A stretch of 64,000 nucleotides of DNA from assembly GCF_000428065.1 (NCBI RefSeq), contig NZ_ATZF01000002.1:124001-188000 (forward strand), in the 5' to 3' direction. Positions within the stretch are counted from its first letter, which is position 1. Every line of letters starts with the position of its first letter. Positions 43,856 through 52,926 of the stretch are shown here, piece by piece. The DNA comes from Shimazuella kribbensis DSM 45090 (GTDB lineage Bacteria; Bacillota; Bacilli; Thermoactinomycetales; Thermoactinomycetaceae). Under the pieces are notes generated by a model. That model was not told the DNA's origin, did not search any database, and worked only from the letters and a program-made list of their open reading frames with translations. The position numbers and the translations under genes were made by a program.

Positions 43856-44390
43856 ATGGATATATTAATTAGACAAGAGCTCACTGAAGAATATAAAACG
43901 ACTGAAGATGTGATTAAAAAAGCCTTTTTAAATGAAAGATATAGTAACAAGAAAGAGCATTTACTTGTAAATCGCATTCGAAAATCAGATGCATTTATTC
44001 CTGAACTTTCATTAGTCACAATCAATCAAAACAAAGAAATTGTTGGCCACATTCTTTTATCCAAAATTACAATCGTAGATAACGATAAAGTTGTAGATTC
44101 TTTGACGCTTGCCCCAGTGGCTATTGCACCTTTGTATCAACGAAAAGGAATTGGAAGCCTATTAATTCAGGATGCATTGAAAAAAGCAAAAAAAAATTGG
44201 ATATGATTCTGTTATTGTTTTAGGACATAAAGACTATTATCCAAAATTCGGATTCAAACAAGCTCATTTATGGAATATACGAGCTTCGTTTCAAGTGCCG
44301 GATGAATTTTTCATGGCTTTAGAATTAACGGAGAATTCTCTTGAAAATGTGCAAGGTGTTGTTCGTTATTCAGAAGTTTTTTCCGAATAA
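43856..44390 (+). pseudogene. GNAT acetyltransferase gene interrupted by a frameshift in an A9 run
   Basis: The frame from ATG 43856 (AGGAG before it) encodes a typical YhbS-like GNAT N-terminus with the acetyl-CoA motif VAIAPLYQRKGIGSLLIQDAL. It breaks at an A9 run (44188-44196), reading NWI and a stop. With eight A the frame continues as IGYDSVIVLGHKDYYPKFGF... and ends normally at 44390, a full-length product of about 178 residues. This is either a sequencing or assembly error, a slippage-prone phase-variable site, or a fresh mutation. Likely co-transcribed with the preceding acetyltransferase. Confidence 0.85.
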
Positions 44391-44426
44391 AGCTATGGGA
44401 ATCCACTACAACGAAAATTCATTAAT

Positions 44427-44466
44427 ACAAAACCACCTTTTATTGTAGATCAACAGGTGGTTTTGT
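44427..44466 (+). terminator. Terminator after the acetyltransferase pair
   Basis: ACAAAACCACCT and AGGTGGTTTTGT pair perfectly around 16 bases, some 37 bases after the gene end. Confidence 0.85.
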
Positions 44467-44998
44467 GTCGTTTGATTTTAAAATTCTCTGTATTCAATAA
44501 TTCCAGGTTCTTATGGTATAAAAATGTAATAAAATGATTAGGTTGAACAATCATGTTCTCTACTTAATTAATAGAGATATAAATGACCAATAGAAAAGAA
44601 AAAAATCCAATCCTTCGAGACATATCAATATATCGATTTTAGTCTATATGACTGTTCACAATGAATATGTCTTTTATGCTGTCTGAGTGATCGTAATAAA
44701 TCGGTCAGATACTGCTCTAGGTTTACTTGATCCTTTTCTAGCAGTTTCTACTTGATTTGTCCAGCTCTCCATGCCGTTAGGTTTTTCAAACCTATTTTCA
44801 GCTTCGAGGCTATGCAGTTGAGGCAGATGAAGATGTGTAGAAAAACTCCTAACTTATTGAACACGCTTCTCAACGATTAGGATACGAAAATAATTTGTTT
44901 TTAACAATATAATCCAACTTTAGTTGACTATTCAACCTAATTGATGGTATACTTTTTCATATGGTTGACTAGTATACTATATGAATAGAAGGATACTT
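44467..44998. other. Intergenic region, probable MarR operators near its end
   Basis: No confident gene. A minus-strand frame of about 57 codons around 44690-44850 looks like a remnant (ends DRFITITQTA) without a start. Near the MarR gene, GTTGACTATTCAAC (about 44921) and GGTTGACTAGTATAC (about 44962) share TTGACT half-sites and are plausible MarR operators. Confidence 0.4.
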
Positions 44999-45436
44999 AT
45001 GAAAAAAGAAAGCATTGCTAGATGGATTTCCGTGCTACATCGTCAATTTCAAATTTACCTGAACAGAGAGTTAAAAGATTACGATATTAATTCATCTGAA
45101 TACATCTTTTTGGTTAATCTGTATGAAAAAGATGGTATTTCCCAAGAGCGGCTGTCCACCAATCTATTTATAAACAAAGCTGCTACAGCGCGTGCAATTG
45201 GACGACTTGAAAAGCTCGGTTATGTAAAAAGAACCCGGGATCCAAATGACAGCAGAGCGTATTTGGTCACATTAACTACTAAAGGATTAGAGATGCGCAA
45301 TTTTATTAAAACCAAACTGAATTATTGGACTCAAACGATTTCATCCGGCTTAACAACAGCAGAAGCGGATGACTTAGTCCAAAAGATAAAAAAGATGACG
45401 ATGAATGCACTGGATGAAATAAAAGGAGACGAATGA
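44999..45436 (+). CDS. MarR-family transcriptional regulator
   Basis: A 145-residue MarR protein: helical N-terminus (SIARWISVLHRQFQIYLNREL), winged helix-turn-helix (about 45-100) with SQERLSTNLFINKAATARAIGRLEKLGYV and the wing RTRDPNDSRAYLVTLT. The ATG at 44999 has AAGGA 6 bases upstream; the one at 44981 has none. The gene lies about 890 bases before the CynX-like transporter in the same direction; the regulated gene is not certain because a decayed region intervenes. Confidence 0.92.
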   Translation: MKKESIARWISVLHRQFQIYLNRELKDYDINSSEYIFLVNLYEKDGISQERLSTNLFINKAATARAIGRLEKLGYVKRTRDPNDSRAYLVTLTTKGLEMRNFIKTKLNYWTQTISSGLTTAEADDLVQKIKKMTMNALDEIKGDE

Positions 45437-45882
45437 GAAGTTAAGTTGAACTTACCTCTGTCAAAATAGACAGATGATAAAAGAGGAGGTCTTCTGTCTA
45501 AGCATAAGTTTGCAGGATTGTGAGGAGTTCTTCATTGTATAAATTTCCCTATACTTCCTCTTGTTGAACCGGTATTCCAGCTGATTTTAATGTTTTATTC
45601 CAAGAACCGGGACAGATAAGTTCCATAGCTTGGCAAATCTATTTTTTAGTATAATCTTTTATAGAAGTTTATACTAAAATAACCTCCTCTTCTTTCTGTT
45701 ATATTTTTAGCTTTATTAAGTGAATCTATTAAATCTTGATTTGTATATTTGAAGGTCGACTAAAATGTGCAATTATCTATTAGAAAGAGATATCTTTCAT
45801 TTTATCTAGAACATCCAACCGAAGAAAGCAGAAACCCTTTCCTAATTAATGCCAAGAGGCTTCTTCGATAATACGAGAAATT
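45437..45882. other. Decayed region after MarR
   Basis: No gene seen. Near 45455-45475 CTGTC and GACAG flank AAAATA, followed by a GGAGG and a short open stretch, which could be the worn end of an insertion sequence. This is too short to name. Confidence 0.3.
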
Positions 45883-46073
45883 AGATACCTATATTTCTCT
45901 TGATACTCCAATATTTATATCGCTTATTCTTACGATAAAACGAATATGAAATGATTGCAAAATAATACATTCTTTCAAGGATAGCTCAATTTAAGCTTTA
46001 TATATAGAATTCTATGGATAAATAATTTAAATATTGGAATCATCCCCTGGCTAGTTGACCAAGGGATATTTTT
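45883..46073 (+). pseudogene. Internally deleted copy of the YndJ-like gene at 50162
   Basis: The first 60 bases (GATACCT-TATTTCTCTTGAT... to ATAAAACGAA at 45944) match codons about 32-52 of the gene at 50162. Directly after CGAA the sequence switches to that gene's last codons (TATGAAATGATTGCAAAATAA), its 3' region and a worn version of its terminator (46043-46073). About 1.5 kb is missing between two CGAA repeats, so a second copy of the gene once stood here and lost its middle by deletion at short direct repeats. Confidence 0.8.
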
Positions 46074-46327
46074 GTTCAGACAAACTAATTCAAAATCTAT
46101 AATGTGTATACAGCGATTTATAACTTAAACAAATTGCCAAGACAATCTGAATTATCTGAATAGGCTTAAATAGTTTTTTATTATGATCACTATTATTCAT
46201 CCCGCTTGGAATCATTTCTTGAGATTACAATTTCTTGATAAATTCTCAGATGAGTCACAAGATCAACTAGTTATAACAACATCAAAACACACAAACATCT
46301 ATCAAAAATAAAGGCGAAGTGATCCAT

Positions 46328-47518
46328 ATGAAAAAAATAACTGGCAGTCTTATGATGGTGGCTCTCTTTATAACATCACTCAATTTACGTCTAGCAATAA
46401 ATTCAATTTCACCTATTTTAGAAAACATACGAAATGATTTAGGTATGAGTGCTTCTATAGCAAGTTTATTGACCTCCATCCCAGTTTTATGTATGGGAAT
46501 CTTCTCTCCAATAGCTGCGAAATTAGGAAATCGTTGGGGAATAGAACGTGTTATCGGATGGTCGTTAGCGTTTATTGGTTTTGGAACCATTCTACGGTTC
46601 TTTTCAAACTCGACGCTTTTTTTGTTACTCACAGCATTCATTGCAGGAGTAGGAATTGCTGCTGTAGGACCACTATTATCAGGATTTATTAAACGTTACT
46701 TTCAAACAAAAGTTCCTTCCATGATTGCTATTTACACAGTTGCACTTACGATTGGAGCTGCACTTGCCTCTGGTTTGACTGCACCATTACAAACAAGTCT
46801 AAACTGGCAAGGAGCATTGGCGATTTGGGCGATTTTTGCAATCATCGCAGTACCTGTTTGGTGGTTATTTGTTTTACATCGGATAAAAAAAACTACTAAC
46901 CAACCTTCCGTTCAACAAGAAGTAAAAATGCCTTGGGGAAATAAAACTGCATGGCTTTTGACACTATCATTCGGACTTATGGCAATGTTGTTTTATTCGG
47001 TAACTGCATGGTTACCACCTATTATTCAAAACATGGGATACAGTAAAATGTACGCTGGTAATGTGCTAACTATTTTTGTAGTCGTTCAAATTCCAGTTAG
47101 TTTGCTACTTCCGGTACTTCTCAAGCGAATTCCATCTCGTTTGACTTGGCTACTAATTGCATCATCTATGGAATTAATAGGTTTCCTTATGATATTATTC
47201 GCTTTTGAACCATGGATTGCAGCTCTATTTATTGGTATTGGTGCTGGATCATTGTTTCCACTTAATTTGCTACTTCCTATTGATGCCACTAAAAATGCCC
47301 AAGAAGCTGCTTCATGGGCAGCGATGACTCAATCAATAGGTTATATAATTGGATCAGCAGGGCCTATCCTACTTGGTTGGATTCATGATTCTACAAAAAG
47401 CTTCTCATTAGCGATAATAGGAATGGCTATGATTGCTGTAATAATGATGGTAGTTCAAATACTAGCTTCAATTGGACAAGCAAAAGATAAAGATAAAAAT
47501 AAAACATTAGTTGCCTAG
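46328..47518 (+). CDS. MFS transporter of the CynX/NimT family
   Basis: A 396-residue 12-helix transporter. The N-terminal stretch SLNLRLAINSISPILENIRNDL and the following LLTSIPVLCMGIFSPIAAKLGNRWG are hallmarks of the CynX/NimT (cyanate or nitroimidazole permease-like) group. Substrate unknown. The ATG at 46328 and a GTG at 46319 are both possible; neither has an ideal ribosome binding site. Monocistronic. Confidence 0.88.
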   Translation: MKKITGSLMMVALFITSLNLRLAINSISPILENIRNDLGMSASIASLLTSIPVLCMGIFSPIAAKLGNRWGIERVIGWSLAFIGFGTILRFFSNSTLFLLLTAFIAGVGIAAVGPLLSGFIKRYFQTKVPSMIAIYTVALTIGAALASGLTAPLQTSLNWQGALAIWAIFAIIAVPVWWLFVLHRIKKTTNQPSVQQEVKMPWGNKTAWLLTLSFGLMAMLFYSVTAWLPPIIQNMGYSKMYAGNVLTIFVVVQIPVSLLLPVLLKRIPSRLTWLLIASSMELIGFLMILFAFEPWIAALFIGIGAGSLFPLNLLLPIDATKNAQEAASWAAMTQSIGYIIGSAGPILLGWIHDSTKSFSLAIIGMAMIAVIMMVVQILASIGQAKDKDKNKTLVA

Positions 47519-47682
47519 GTGACCTATGAACATCCGTTTGTTTTTTCCAAGCTAATGGAATCTATTTATACCTATATTTCAGCGACTATTAATAAAAAAG
47601 CTATACAGTTAAAATAATTATAAATAGAATAAAAGGATTGTAATAAAAAATTACTGCTATTTTTATAGAAAAGAGGCCCATC

Positions 47683-48597
47683 ATGACACAAGAAAACAGA
47701 ACAGGCATTCGGTATGTAGCCTCTGCATTTCTTTTATGGGGAATTCTCCCACTTTACTGGCACTACATGAACAATGTGCCTGCTCTACAAATACTTGCTA
47801 ATCGCATTTTTTGGTCTTTCCTGTTTATTGCCATTCTCCTCACCATAAAGAACCAATGGTTTCAAGTAAAACAAGCCTTACAAGATTGGAAAGTGGTTTT
47901 CTCTATTTTAGGTTGCTCTATTTTCATCAGTGCTAATTGGTTTATATATATTTGGGCTGTAAATAATGGCCATGTTATTGAGACAAGTTTAGGGTATTAT
48001 ATTAATCCACTCATCAGCATTGCTTTCGGAACGATCTTTCTACAAGAACGATTAAAAAGATGGCAATGGATCGCATTGGTTTTAGCTTTGATAGGTGTCA
48101 TTATTCAGACCATCGAATTTGGGCAGGTCCCCTGGATAGCACTCTCTTTATCCTTTACATTTGCATTATATGGACTTTCAAAAAAACTACTAAAAGTAGA
48201 AGCTATCATTTCCCTTGCATTGGAAACTATGATGGTTGCCCCATTTGCTTTGGGATATTTGTTGTATTTAGAAGGAAGTGGTACTGGTTCGTTTAGTCAA
48301 ATTCCACTACCTAGTGTGGTTTTACTTATCTTTTCAGGGGTAATCACAGCAATACCACTTCTCTGGTTTGCTCAAGGAGCAAAAAGAGTTCCGTTATCAA
48401 CAATAGGATTTTTGCAATACTTAGCTCCGACGATTGCTTTAATTCTTGGCGTTTTCTTTTTTCATGAGAGTTTTACTAGGTCCGATTGGATAAGTTTTGG
48501 ATTCATTTGGATAGCTATTTTTATCTACACTCTTTCGCAGATAAATGGGATACAAAAATGGTTCAAAAAGAAGAAGTTAGTAATGAACAGCCAATAA
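47683..48597 (+). CDS. rarD: RarD-type EamA-family transporter
   Basis: A 304-residue membrane protein with about ten helices in two EamA repeats. The N-terminus (IRYVASAFLLWGILPLYWHYMNNV) and ANWFIYIWAVNNGHVIETSLGYYINPL identify the RarD subgroup (named chloramphenicol-sensitive protein). Transport substrate is unknown. A GAGG site precedes the ATG, and a terminator follows 23 bases after the stop. Confidence 0.92.
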   Translation: MTQENRTGIRYVASAFLLWGILPLYWHYMNNVPALQILANRIFWSFLFIAILLTIKNQWFQVKQALQDWKVVFSILGCSIFISANWFIYIWAVNNGHVIETSLGYYINPLISIAFGTIFLQERLKRWQWIALVLALIGVIIQTIEFGQVPWIALSLSFTFALYGLSKKLLKVEAIISLALETMMVAPFALGYLLYLEGSGTGSFSQIPLPSVVLLIFSGVITAIPLLWFAQGAKRVPLSTIGFLQYLAPTIALILGVFFFHESFTRSDWISFGFIWIAIFIYTLSQINGIQKWFKKKKLVMNSQ

Positions 48598-48619
48598 TTT
48601 TGTTTCTATATTGTTCATG

Positions 48620-48643
48620 AAGCCCTTATAAAGGGCTTTTTTT
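48620..48643 (+). terminator. Terminator of rarD
   Basis: AAGCCCTT and AAGGGCTT around ATA, followed by six T. Confidence 0.9.
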
Positions 48644-48751
48644 ATCCTATGTTTGGGTACAAGGGAAGACTATTTTAATTCTTGCCCTGTTAGCGGGCTT
48701 TTCTCTTTGGTAGATCACAGAATATTGTGTAGTTTCATGTAAAAAGTCCAT

Positions 48752-49144
48752 TTATCTCGTGAATTTTAATGCTCTCCTGACTTTTCTTGCAAAAATCAAT
48801 GGTTTTTCAACAGATTCGATATTAACATAAATCAAACGAGGATTATCAAACAACCACTCGTTGTGTATAGATGATACTTTTATTCCCTGATTGCGAAGTA
48901 CAGAAATAAATTTCTCGACTTCTTTTTGTAACAGTGCAATTCTCCCTAAACATAACGCTCTGCCACTTCTCTTATTTTTTGACTCAAAAGAGAAAGAAGA
49001 AGTGACACCAAATCTCTTGCCCAAAATTGTTGCTTTTATTTGATCGCGTGATATTGTAACCACACATTTCCCACCCGCAAAACCAGCTTTTCCACCTATA
49101 ATCTTAGCAAACTTACGGCAGAGTGTTTCATTATTGCTCATCAT
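48752..49144 (-). CDS. DUF1259 (LppY/LpqO-like) protein
   Basis: A 130-residue protein whose second half, GRIALLQKEVEKFISVLRNQGIKVSSIHNEWLFDNPRLIYVNI, fits the DUF1259 family (usual form: LLE-EVNPV...L...GI-VTAIHNH). The His-Asn motif is kept, though the family's second His is Glu here. Actinobacterial relatives are lipoproteins; this one lacks a signal peptide. AGGAGG precedes the double ATG. Function unknown. Confidence 0.75.
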   Translation of the reverse strand: MMSNNETLCRKFAKIIGGKAGFAGGKCVVTISRDQIKATILGKRFGVTSSFSFESKNKRSGRALCLGRIALLQKEVEKFISVLRNQGIKVSSIHNEWLFDNPRLIYVNIESVEKPLIFARKVRRALKFTR

Positions 49145-49541
49145 AGATTAATTACCTCCTGTTCACTTATAGGATATGAGTTTGTGAACAGGTTTGAATC
49201 GACACATGCCTACTCCGAAACAAAGATACAATCATATTTTCAGGTTGATAACTGGTGCTCCTATAACGATTTTTTAACTAGCTTTACATTATTCTAGATT
49301 GCATCACCATGTATTCATACACATCGAAAAATTGACCAGTAAATGGCAAAACAAAACAGATAGCCAAACTCATAAATCATCACTCTCAAAAGTAAATAAA
49401 AAAGCGGTGATATACACCATATTATTTAATAATAATTGTCTACTTTCAGGCGTATTTAAAAAAATAAGAAAAAAAGAACCATATGGAGTAAGCAGAATAT
49501 AATGTCCAGTGACAAAGTTAACTATAATTCGAGGTGGAAAC
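49145..49541. other. Intergenic region
   Basis: No convincing gene. Open frames near 49299-49502 lack ribosome binding sites and look random. The promoters of the divergent DUF1259 and YmaF-like genes must lie here. Confidence 0.3.
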
Positions 49542-49862
49542 ATGAGTACAAAAAAGCAAAGACATACACATGAATTTTTAGGTAGTACAAAGTTAGCAGA
49601 ACAGGGACAAGATAGGCATAATCACCGCTTTGCAGGAGTTACAAGCCAAGCTATTCCGATAAAAGGCGGAAATCATGTTCATAAAATAATAGCGAATACA
49701 GACTTTCTCAATCATCTACACCAAGTTATTATTACAACAGGTCCTGCTATACCTATCGGAAACGGGAAACACATTCATGTTGCAAAAGGTTCTACAACTT
49801 TTAATGATGGTCATATTCATAATTTTATATTTGGAACACTTATCGATCGACCTCTTGTATAG
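49542..49862 (+). CDS. YmaF-like histidine-rich protein
   Basis: A 106-residue protein with repeated His pairs: RHTHEFLGST, DRHNHRFAGVTS, NHVHKI, NHLHQV, KHIHVAKGST and GHIHNF. This regular H-x-H pattern is that of the Bacillus YmaF family; the histidines could bind metal. The ATG at 49542 follows GAGGTGG; a GTG at 49509 is not needed. Monocistronic with its own terminator. Confidence 0.85.
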   Translation: MSTKKQRHTHEFLGSTKLAEQGQDRHNHRFAGVTSQAIPIKGGNHVHKIIANTDFLNHLHQVIITTGPAIPIGNGKHIHVAKGSTTFNDGHIHNFIFGTLIDRPLV

Positions 49863-49870
49863 ATTCACAA

Positions 49871-49916
49871 AAGGAAAAGCAACCAATGAAAAATTTAGGT
49901 TGCTTTTCCTTTTTTA
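49871..49916 (+). terminator. Terminator of the YmaF-like gene
   Basis: AAGGAAAAGCAACC and GGTTGCTTTTCCTT pair perfectly around 13 bases and are followed by T. Confidence 0.9.
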
Positions 49917-49918
49917 TC

Positions 49919-49945
49919 GCGACAAGGGGACGGTTCTCTTGTCGC
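49919..49945. repeat. REP-like palindrome
   Basis: GCGACAAG and CTTGTCGC flank GGGACGGTTCT. The core GGGACGGTTCTCTTGTC is of a kind commonly scattered as REP elements linked to Y1 REP-associated transposases. No transposase gene is in the window; compare the palindrome at 12806. Confidence 0.5.
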
Positions 49946-50161
49946 ATTACACATCTATTAATTTCAGAGTTGATAGATGGAATCAGTTATCACCACAGAA
50001 TAAAAGATTTGTCATATACATGATATAAAATACTATTCTATCATTTTGAAATTATAAGTATCATTTGCATTTCAATACATCATTTTTCATTACCTTTTCA
50101 CCCTATTTATCTGTTTTATGTGATAAAATATTCGAAAAAAAGAAAAGGAAATTTGGATCAT

Positions 50162-51814
50162 ATGAAAAATACTTTTTCTAAAAATCTAGTAATTTCTACT
50201 TTTTTATGGATTGTCTGTATCTTTTTTGTAAATGGATTTGAAAAGGTACTTTTGATACCTGTATTTCTCTTGATACCAGTACTTATATCACTTATTCCTA
50301 CAATAAAACGAAATGGGAATCATTCCAATTATCACAGACTCCTTTTAACCTATCACCCTTACATAGCAGTAACTATAGGAATAGCGCTTTCATTTTCAAC
50401 AAATATGGCATCAGGGATGCTATCTATACTTTGGACAATATATACACTAGCTTTATTTTTGTATGGTGTACGACGCTTTATGGAGCGTGGTGGGTATGTA
50501 CTCGAAGAAAATGCAGTGGATACAAGCTTTCTGCATGCTCTATTTGGTGGAATTACCCTCAGTGTGTATTGCTTTACTGAAGATAAAGTAACAGATCATA
50601 TTCTGTTGACAACTACACTATATCTTTTTTTTACAGCCATTTTATCTAATTTGTTCATTGGCCTTTTGGGACGTGTTTTACCCCTTGATCGAAGAATTGG
50701 AACTGGTTATCGATGGACAGTCAAAGGTATCATGATAAGCACTCTTGTTGTTGGAATTGGCATGCTTACAACCAATTCTTGGGCTCAAAACATAGGTTTA
50801 TGGATTTACACTTTGTGTATGATCACTTATTGTTTATTCGTATTCTTCCATATGGAAAAAAAGAATTTCATCACCAATCTTTGCATTCGATTATCTGCAC
50901 TTACATTAGTTGCAACCTCTATTTTGGCTATCATAAATGGTGTATTTCAATTACAAGGATATACATGGATCAATCCAGAACAATGGCTATGGTATCATGA
51001 AATCCCTATTGCTGTTGGATTTACATTAGGAATATTTGGATGGTATTATCGAAAGCCGATAGAGAAAAACAATTTATACCAACTCCCTCAAACCAATATA
51101 AATGGAGAATCCTATATCGGTAATGATTTCTTACAACGAAATGGATATGAAGATCAAATCGTATCTCATGCTGGTATTGTATCTAACTTGGAAAAGTTCA
51201 AAAGAAGTGACCTTATTATAGATCTACTACATCCAAAAGTAATATCTTTTCTTGAAAATACAGCATTATATGATGTTTCCATTCAAGCACGGTGGGCAAA
51301 GTCCGCTTGGCTATTTGAAAAATTTCATAAAGCATATTCGAATAAAATACAACAATCAAATATACCCTCTCCTCATGAGGGCATTATACAGCTTGACAGC
51401 AAAATTGTTAGTGTGATTAATCATGAGCAATATTGGAATAGAAAATTAAATGCTTGGGTTTGCAGTTATAAGAACACAGGTGAGACTTATATTACTGGTA
51501 TTTATTCTGATCATGAACATAATGGCGAACGTTATATACACTTCACTATGCCAATACCTAAATTCAATCGAGCAACTATCTATCGGCTGGAACACGGTGT
51601 AGATGGATCTCTACAAATAACTTCCGTTCCAAGAAGAGGAGGAACCGGTGACGAGGGTCATTATATCATGACAAAAAACTTTTCTATTCGTTTTCCTTTC
51701 AATGAAAATTTCCTTATTTGGATTGATGAATATGGAAGATTACAAGTTACCCATCGTTTTTGGTTTTTTGGAGTAAAAGTCCTTAATATCGAATATGAAA
51801 TGATTGCAAAATAA
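50162..51814 (+). CDS. YndJ-like membrane protein with C-terminal DUF4166-like domain
   Basis: A 550-residue protein. The N-terminal half has eight or nine hydrophobic helices (from about 7 to 295). The soluble C-terminal half carries ARWAKSAWLFEKFHKAYSN, NAWVCSYKNTGETYITGIY, FTMPIPKF and the end THRFWFFGVKVLNIEYE, resembling the DUF4166-type domain joined to YndJ-like membrane parts in bacilli. Function unknown. A GTG at 50120 is an alternative start; neither has a strong ribosome binding site. A deleted second copy lies at 45883. Confidence 0.65.
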   Translation: MKNTFSKNLVISTFLWIVCIFFVNGFEKVLLIPVFLLIPVLISLIPTIKRNGNHSNYHRLLLTYHPYIAVTIGIALSFSTNMASGMLSILWTIYTLALFLYGVRRFMERGGYVLEENAVDTSFLHALFGGITLSVYCFTEDKVTDHILLTTTLYLFFTAILSNLFIGLLGRVLPLDRRIGTGYRWTVKGIMISTLVVGIGMLTTNSWAQNIGLWIYTLCMITYCLFVFFHMEKKNFITNLCIRLSALTLVATSILAIINGVFQLQGYTWINPEQWLWYHEIPIAVGFTLGIFGWYYRKPIEKNNLYQLPQTNINGESYIGNDFLQRNGYEDQIVSHAGIVSNLEKFKRSDLIIDLLHPKVISFLENTALYDVSIQARWAKSAWLFEKFHKAYSNKIQQSNIPSPHEGIIQLDSKIVSVINHEQYWNRKLNAWVCSYKNTGETYITGIYSDHEHNGERYIHFTMPIPKFNRATIYRLEHGVDGSLQITSVPRRGGTGDEGHYIMTKNFSIRFPFNENFLIWIDEYGRLQVTHRFWFFGVKVLNIEYEMIAK

Positions 51815-51862
51815 TACTGCTATTTATCGAACTCCACTTGAACTGTATATAGGAATTCTATG

Positions 51863-51897
51863 AAATATCCCCTGACTAATTTATCAGGGGATATTTT
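51863..51897 (+). terminator. Terminator of the YndJ-like gene
   Basis: AAATATCCCCTGA and TCAGGGGATATTT pair perfectly around 8 bases. Confidence 0.9.
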
Positions 51898-51976
51898 GGT
51901 CCGATTCTTGGTCATCATTAGAAAGATGGTGATGAGGAGGAAACTTAAACTCGGATCTATTTATGGAGTGAATGAT

Positions 51977-52924
51977 TTAGTTGTTTGTTTTGCACTTGTT
52001 ACTATGTTGTTTCAAGAAATCGATCACGGTTTGATGTGAAGCAACGCCTCCACGAGCTCCCATAATGGTAACAGCTCTTGCTGCCGCTGCATTAGCAAAT
52101 CGAGCAACTTCTTGTAAATCATCTGTTTGATTTAGAGCATAGAGAAATGAACTGCAAAACGTATCTCCCGCACCAGTAACATCCACCGTTTCTACAGAAA
52201 TTCCAGGTACCTCAATCTGTTGCTCTCGAGTATGAACTTTGCAACCTTTTTCTGCAAATGTGACCACTACTATCTCCGTTCCGTAATCTAGCAATCGTGA
52301 GATTCCTTCTTCATAAGATAGGTCATTTCGATATACATCAAAACCATTCTTATTAAAGAATACAATGTCCATCTCTTTTAAAAATTCTTCATCACCAGGT
52401 TCTAGATGAGCTACATCTAGGTCATAGATCATTTTTGCACCACTAGCCCTGATCTTTCTGATGATATCGATTGCATTCATATCACCACAATGCCAATTTC
52501 TGATCTCGATGATAGCTGTGTAAACATATTTCGCTTTACACATAGCATCCACGATCTCAGGTGTAATCTCAAAATGTTGAATACCTAAGGTAGGTATAAA
52601 AATGGTATGCTCGTCTTCCGTGAGAATGATGATATTTTTAGCATCTGGTAATGTATCGTCATACAATACATAACGATCGTCTATCCCTCTCTGTCGAAGA
52701 TCCTCACGTAATATCTGTGTAATATTTCCGCTATTAAGAAGAGCAAGAAAATGAACAGATTCCCCATAACCAGCATACACACTAGCTGCATTTGCTATCA
52801 TACCACCCATGTGTTTATCCAACGTTTCCACTAATACTTTATCTCTCATATTCGGCCAATAAGGTGCTCGATAATATTCATCTAAGGCCACATCTCCAAC
52901 AAAAAAAGCATACTCTCGTTCCAT
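51977..52924 (-). CDS. PfkB-family carbohydrate or nucleoside kinase
   Basis: A 315-residue ribokinase-like kinase: MGGMIANAASVYAGYG as PfkB motif 1 and VDVTGAGDTFCSSFLYAL as motif 2 with the catalytic Asp. It probably phosphorylates a sugar or nucleoside imported by the ECF system encoded upstream. Last gene of the operon; its ATG at 52924 lies 2 bases after the BtpA-family stop, behind GGAGG. The exact substrate cannot be told. Confidence 0.88.
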   Translation of the reverse strand: MEREYAFFVGDVALDEYYRAPYWPNMRDKVLVETLDKHMGGMIANAASVYAGYGESVHFLALLNSGNITQILREDLRQRGIDDRYVLYDDTLPDAKNIIILTEDEHTIFIPTLGIQHFEITPEIVDAMCKAKYVYTAIIEIRNWHCGDMNAIDIIRKIRASGAKMIYDLDVAHLEPGDEEFLKEMDIVFFNKNGFDVYRNDLSYEEGISRLLDYGTEIVVVTFAEKGCKVHTREQQIEVPGISVETVDVTGAGDTFCSSFLYALNQTDDLQEVARFANAAAARAVTIMGARGGVASHQTVIDFLKQHSNKCKTNN

Positions 52925-52926
52925 AC

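Noticed and set aside
44690-44850. About 57-codon minus-strand frame ending DRFITITQTA
   Set aside because: No start signal and no recognised family; kept only as a possible remnant in the intergenic note.
45455-45520. Possible worn insertion-sequence end (CTGTC...GACAG followed by GGAGG and a short frame)
   Set aside because: Too short, with no transposase motif or matching second end.
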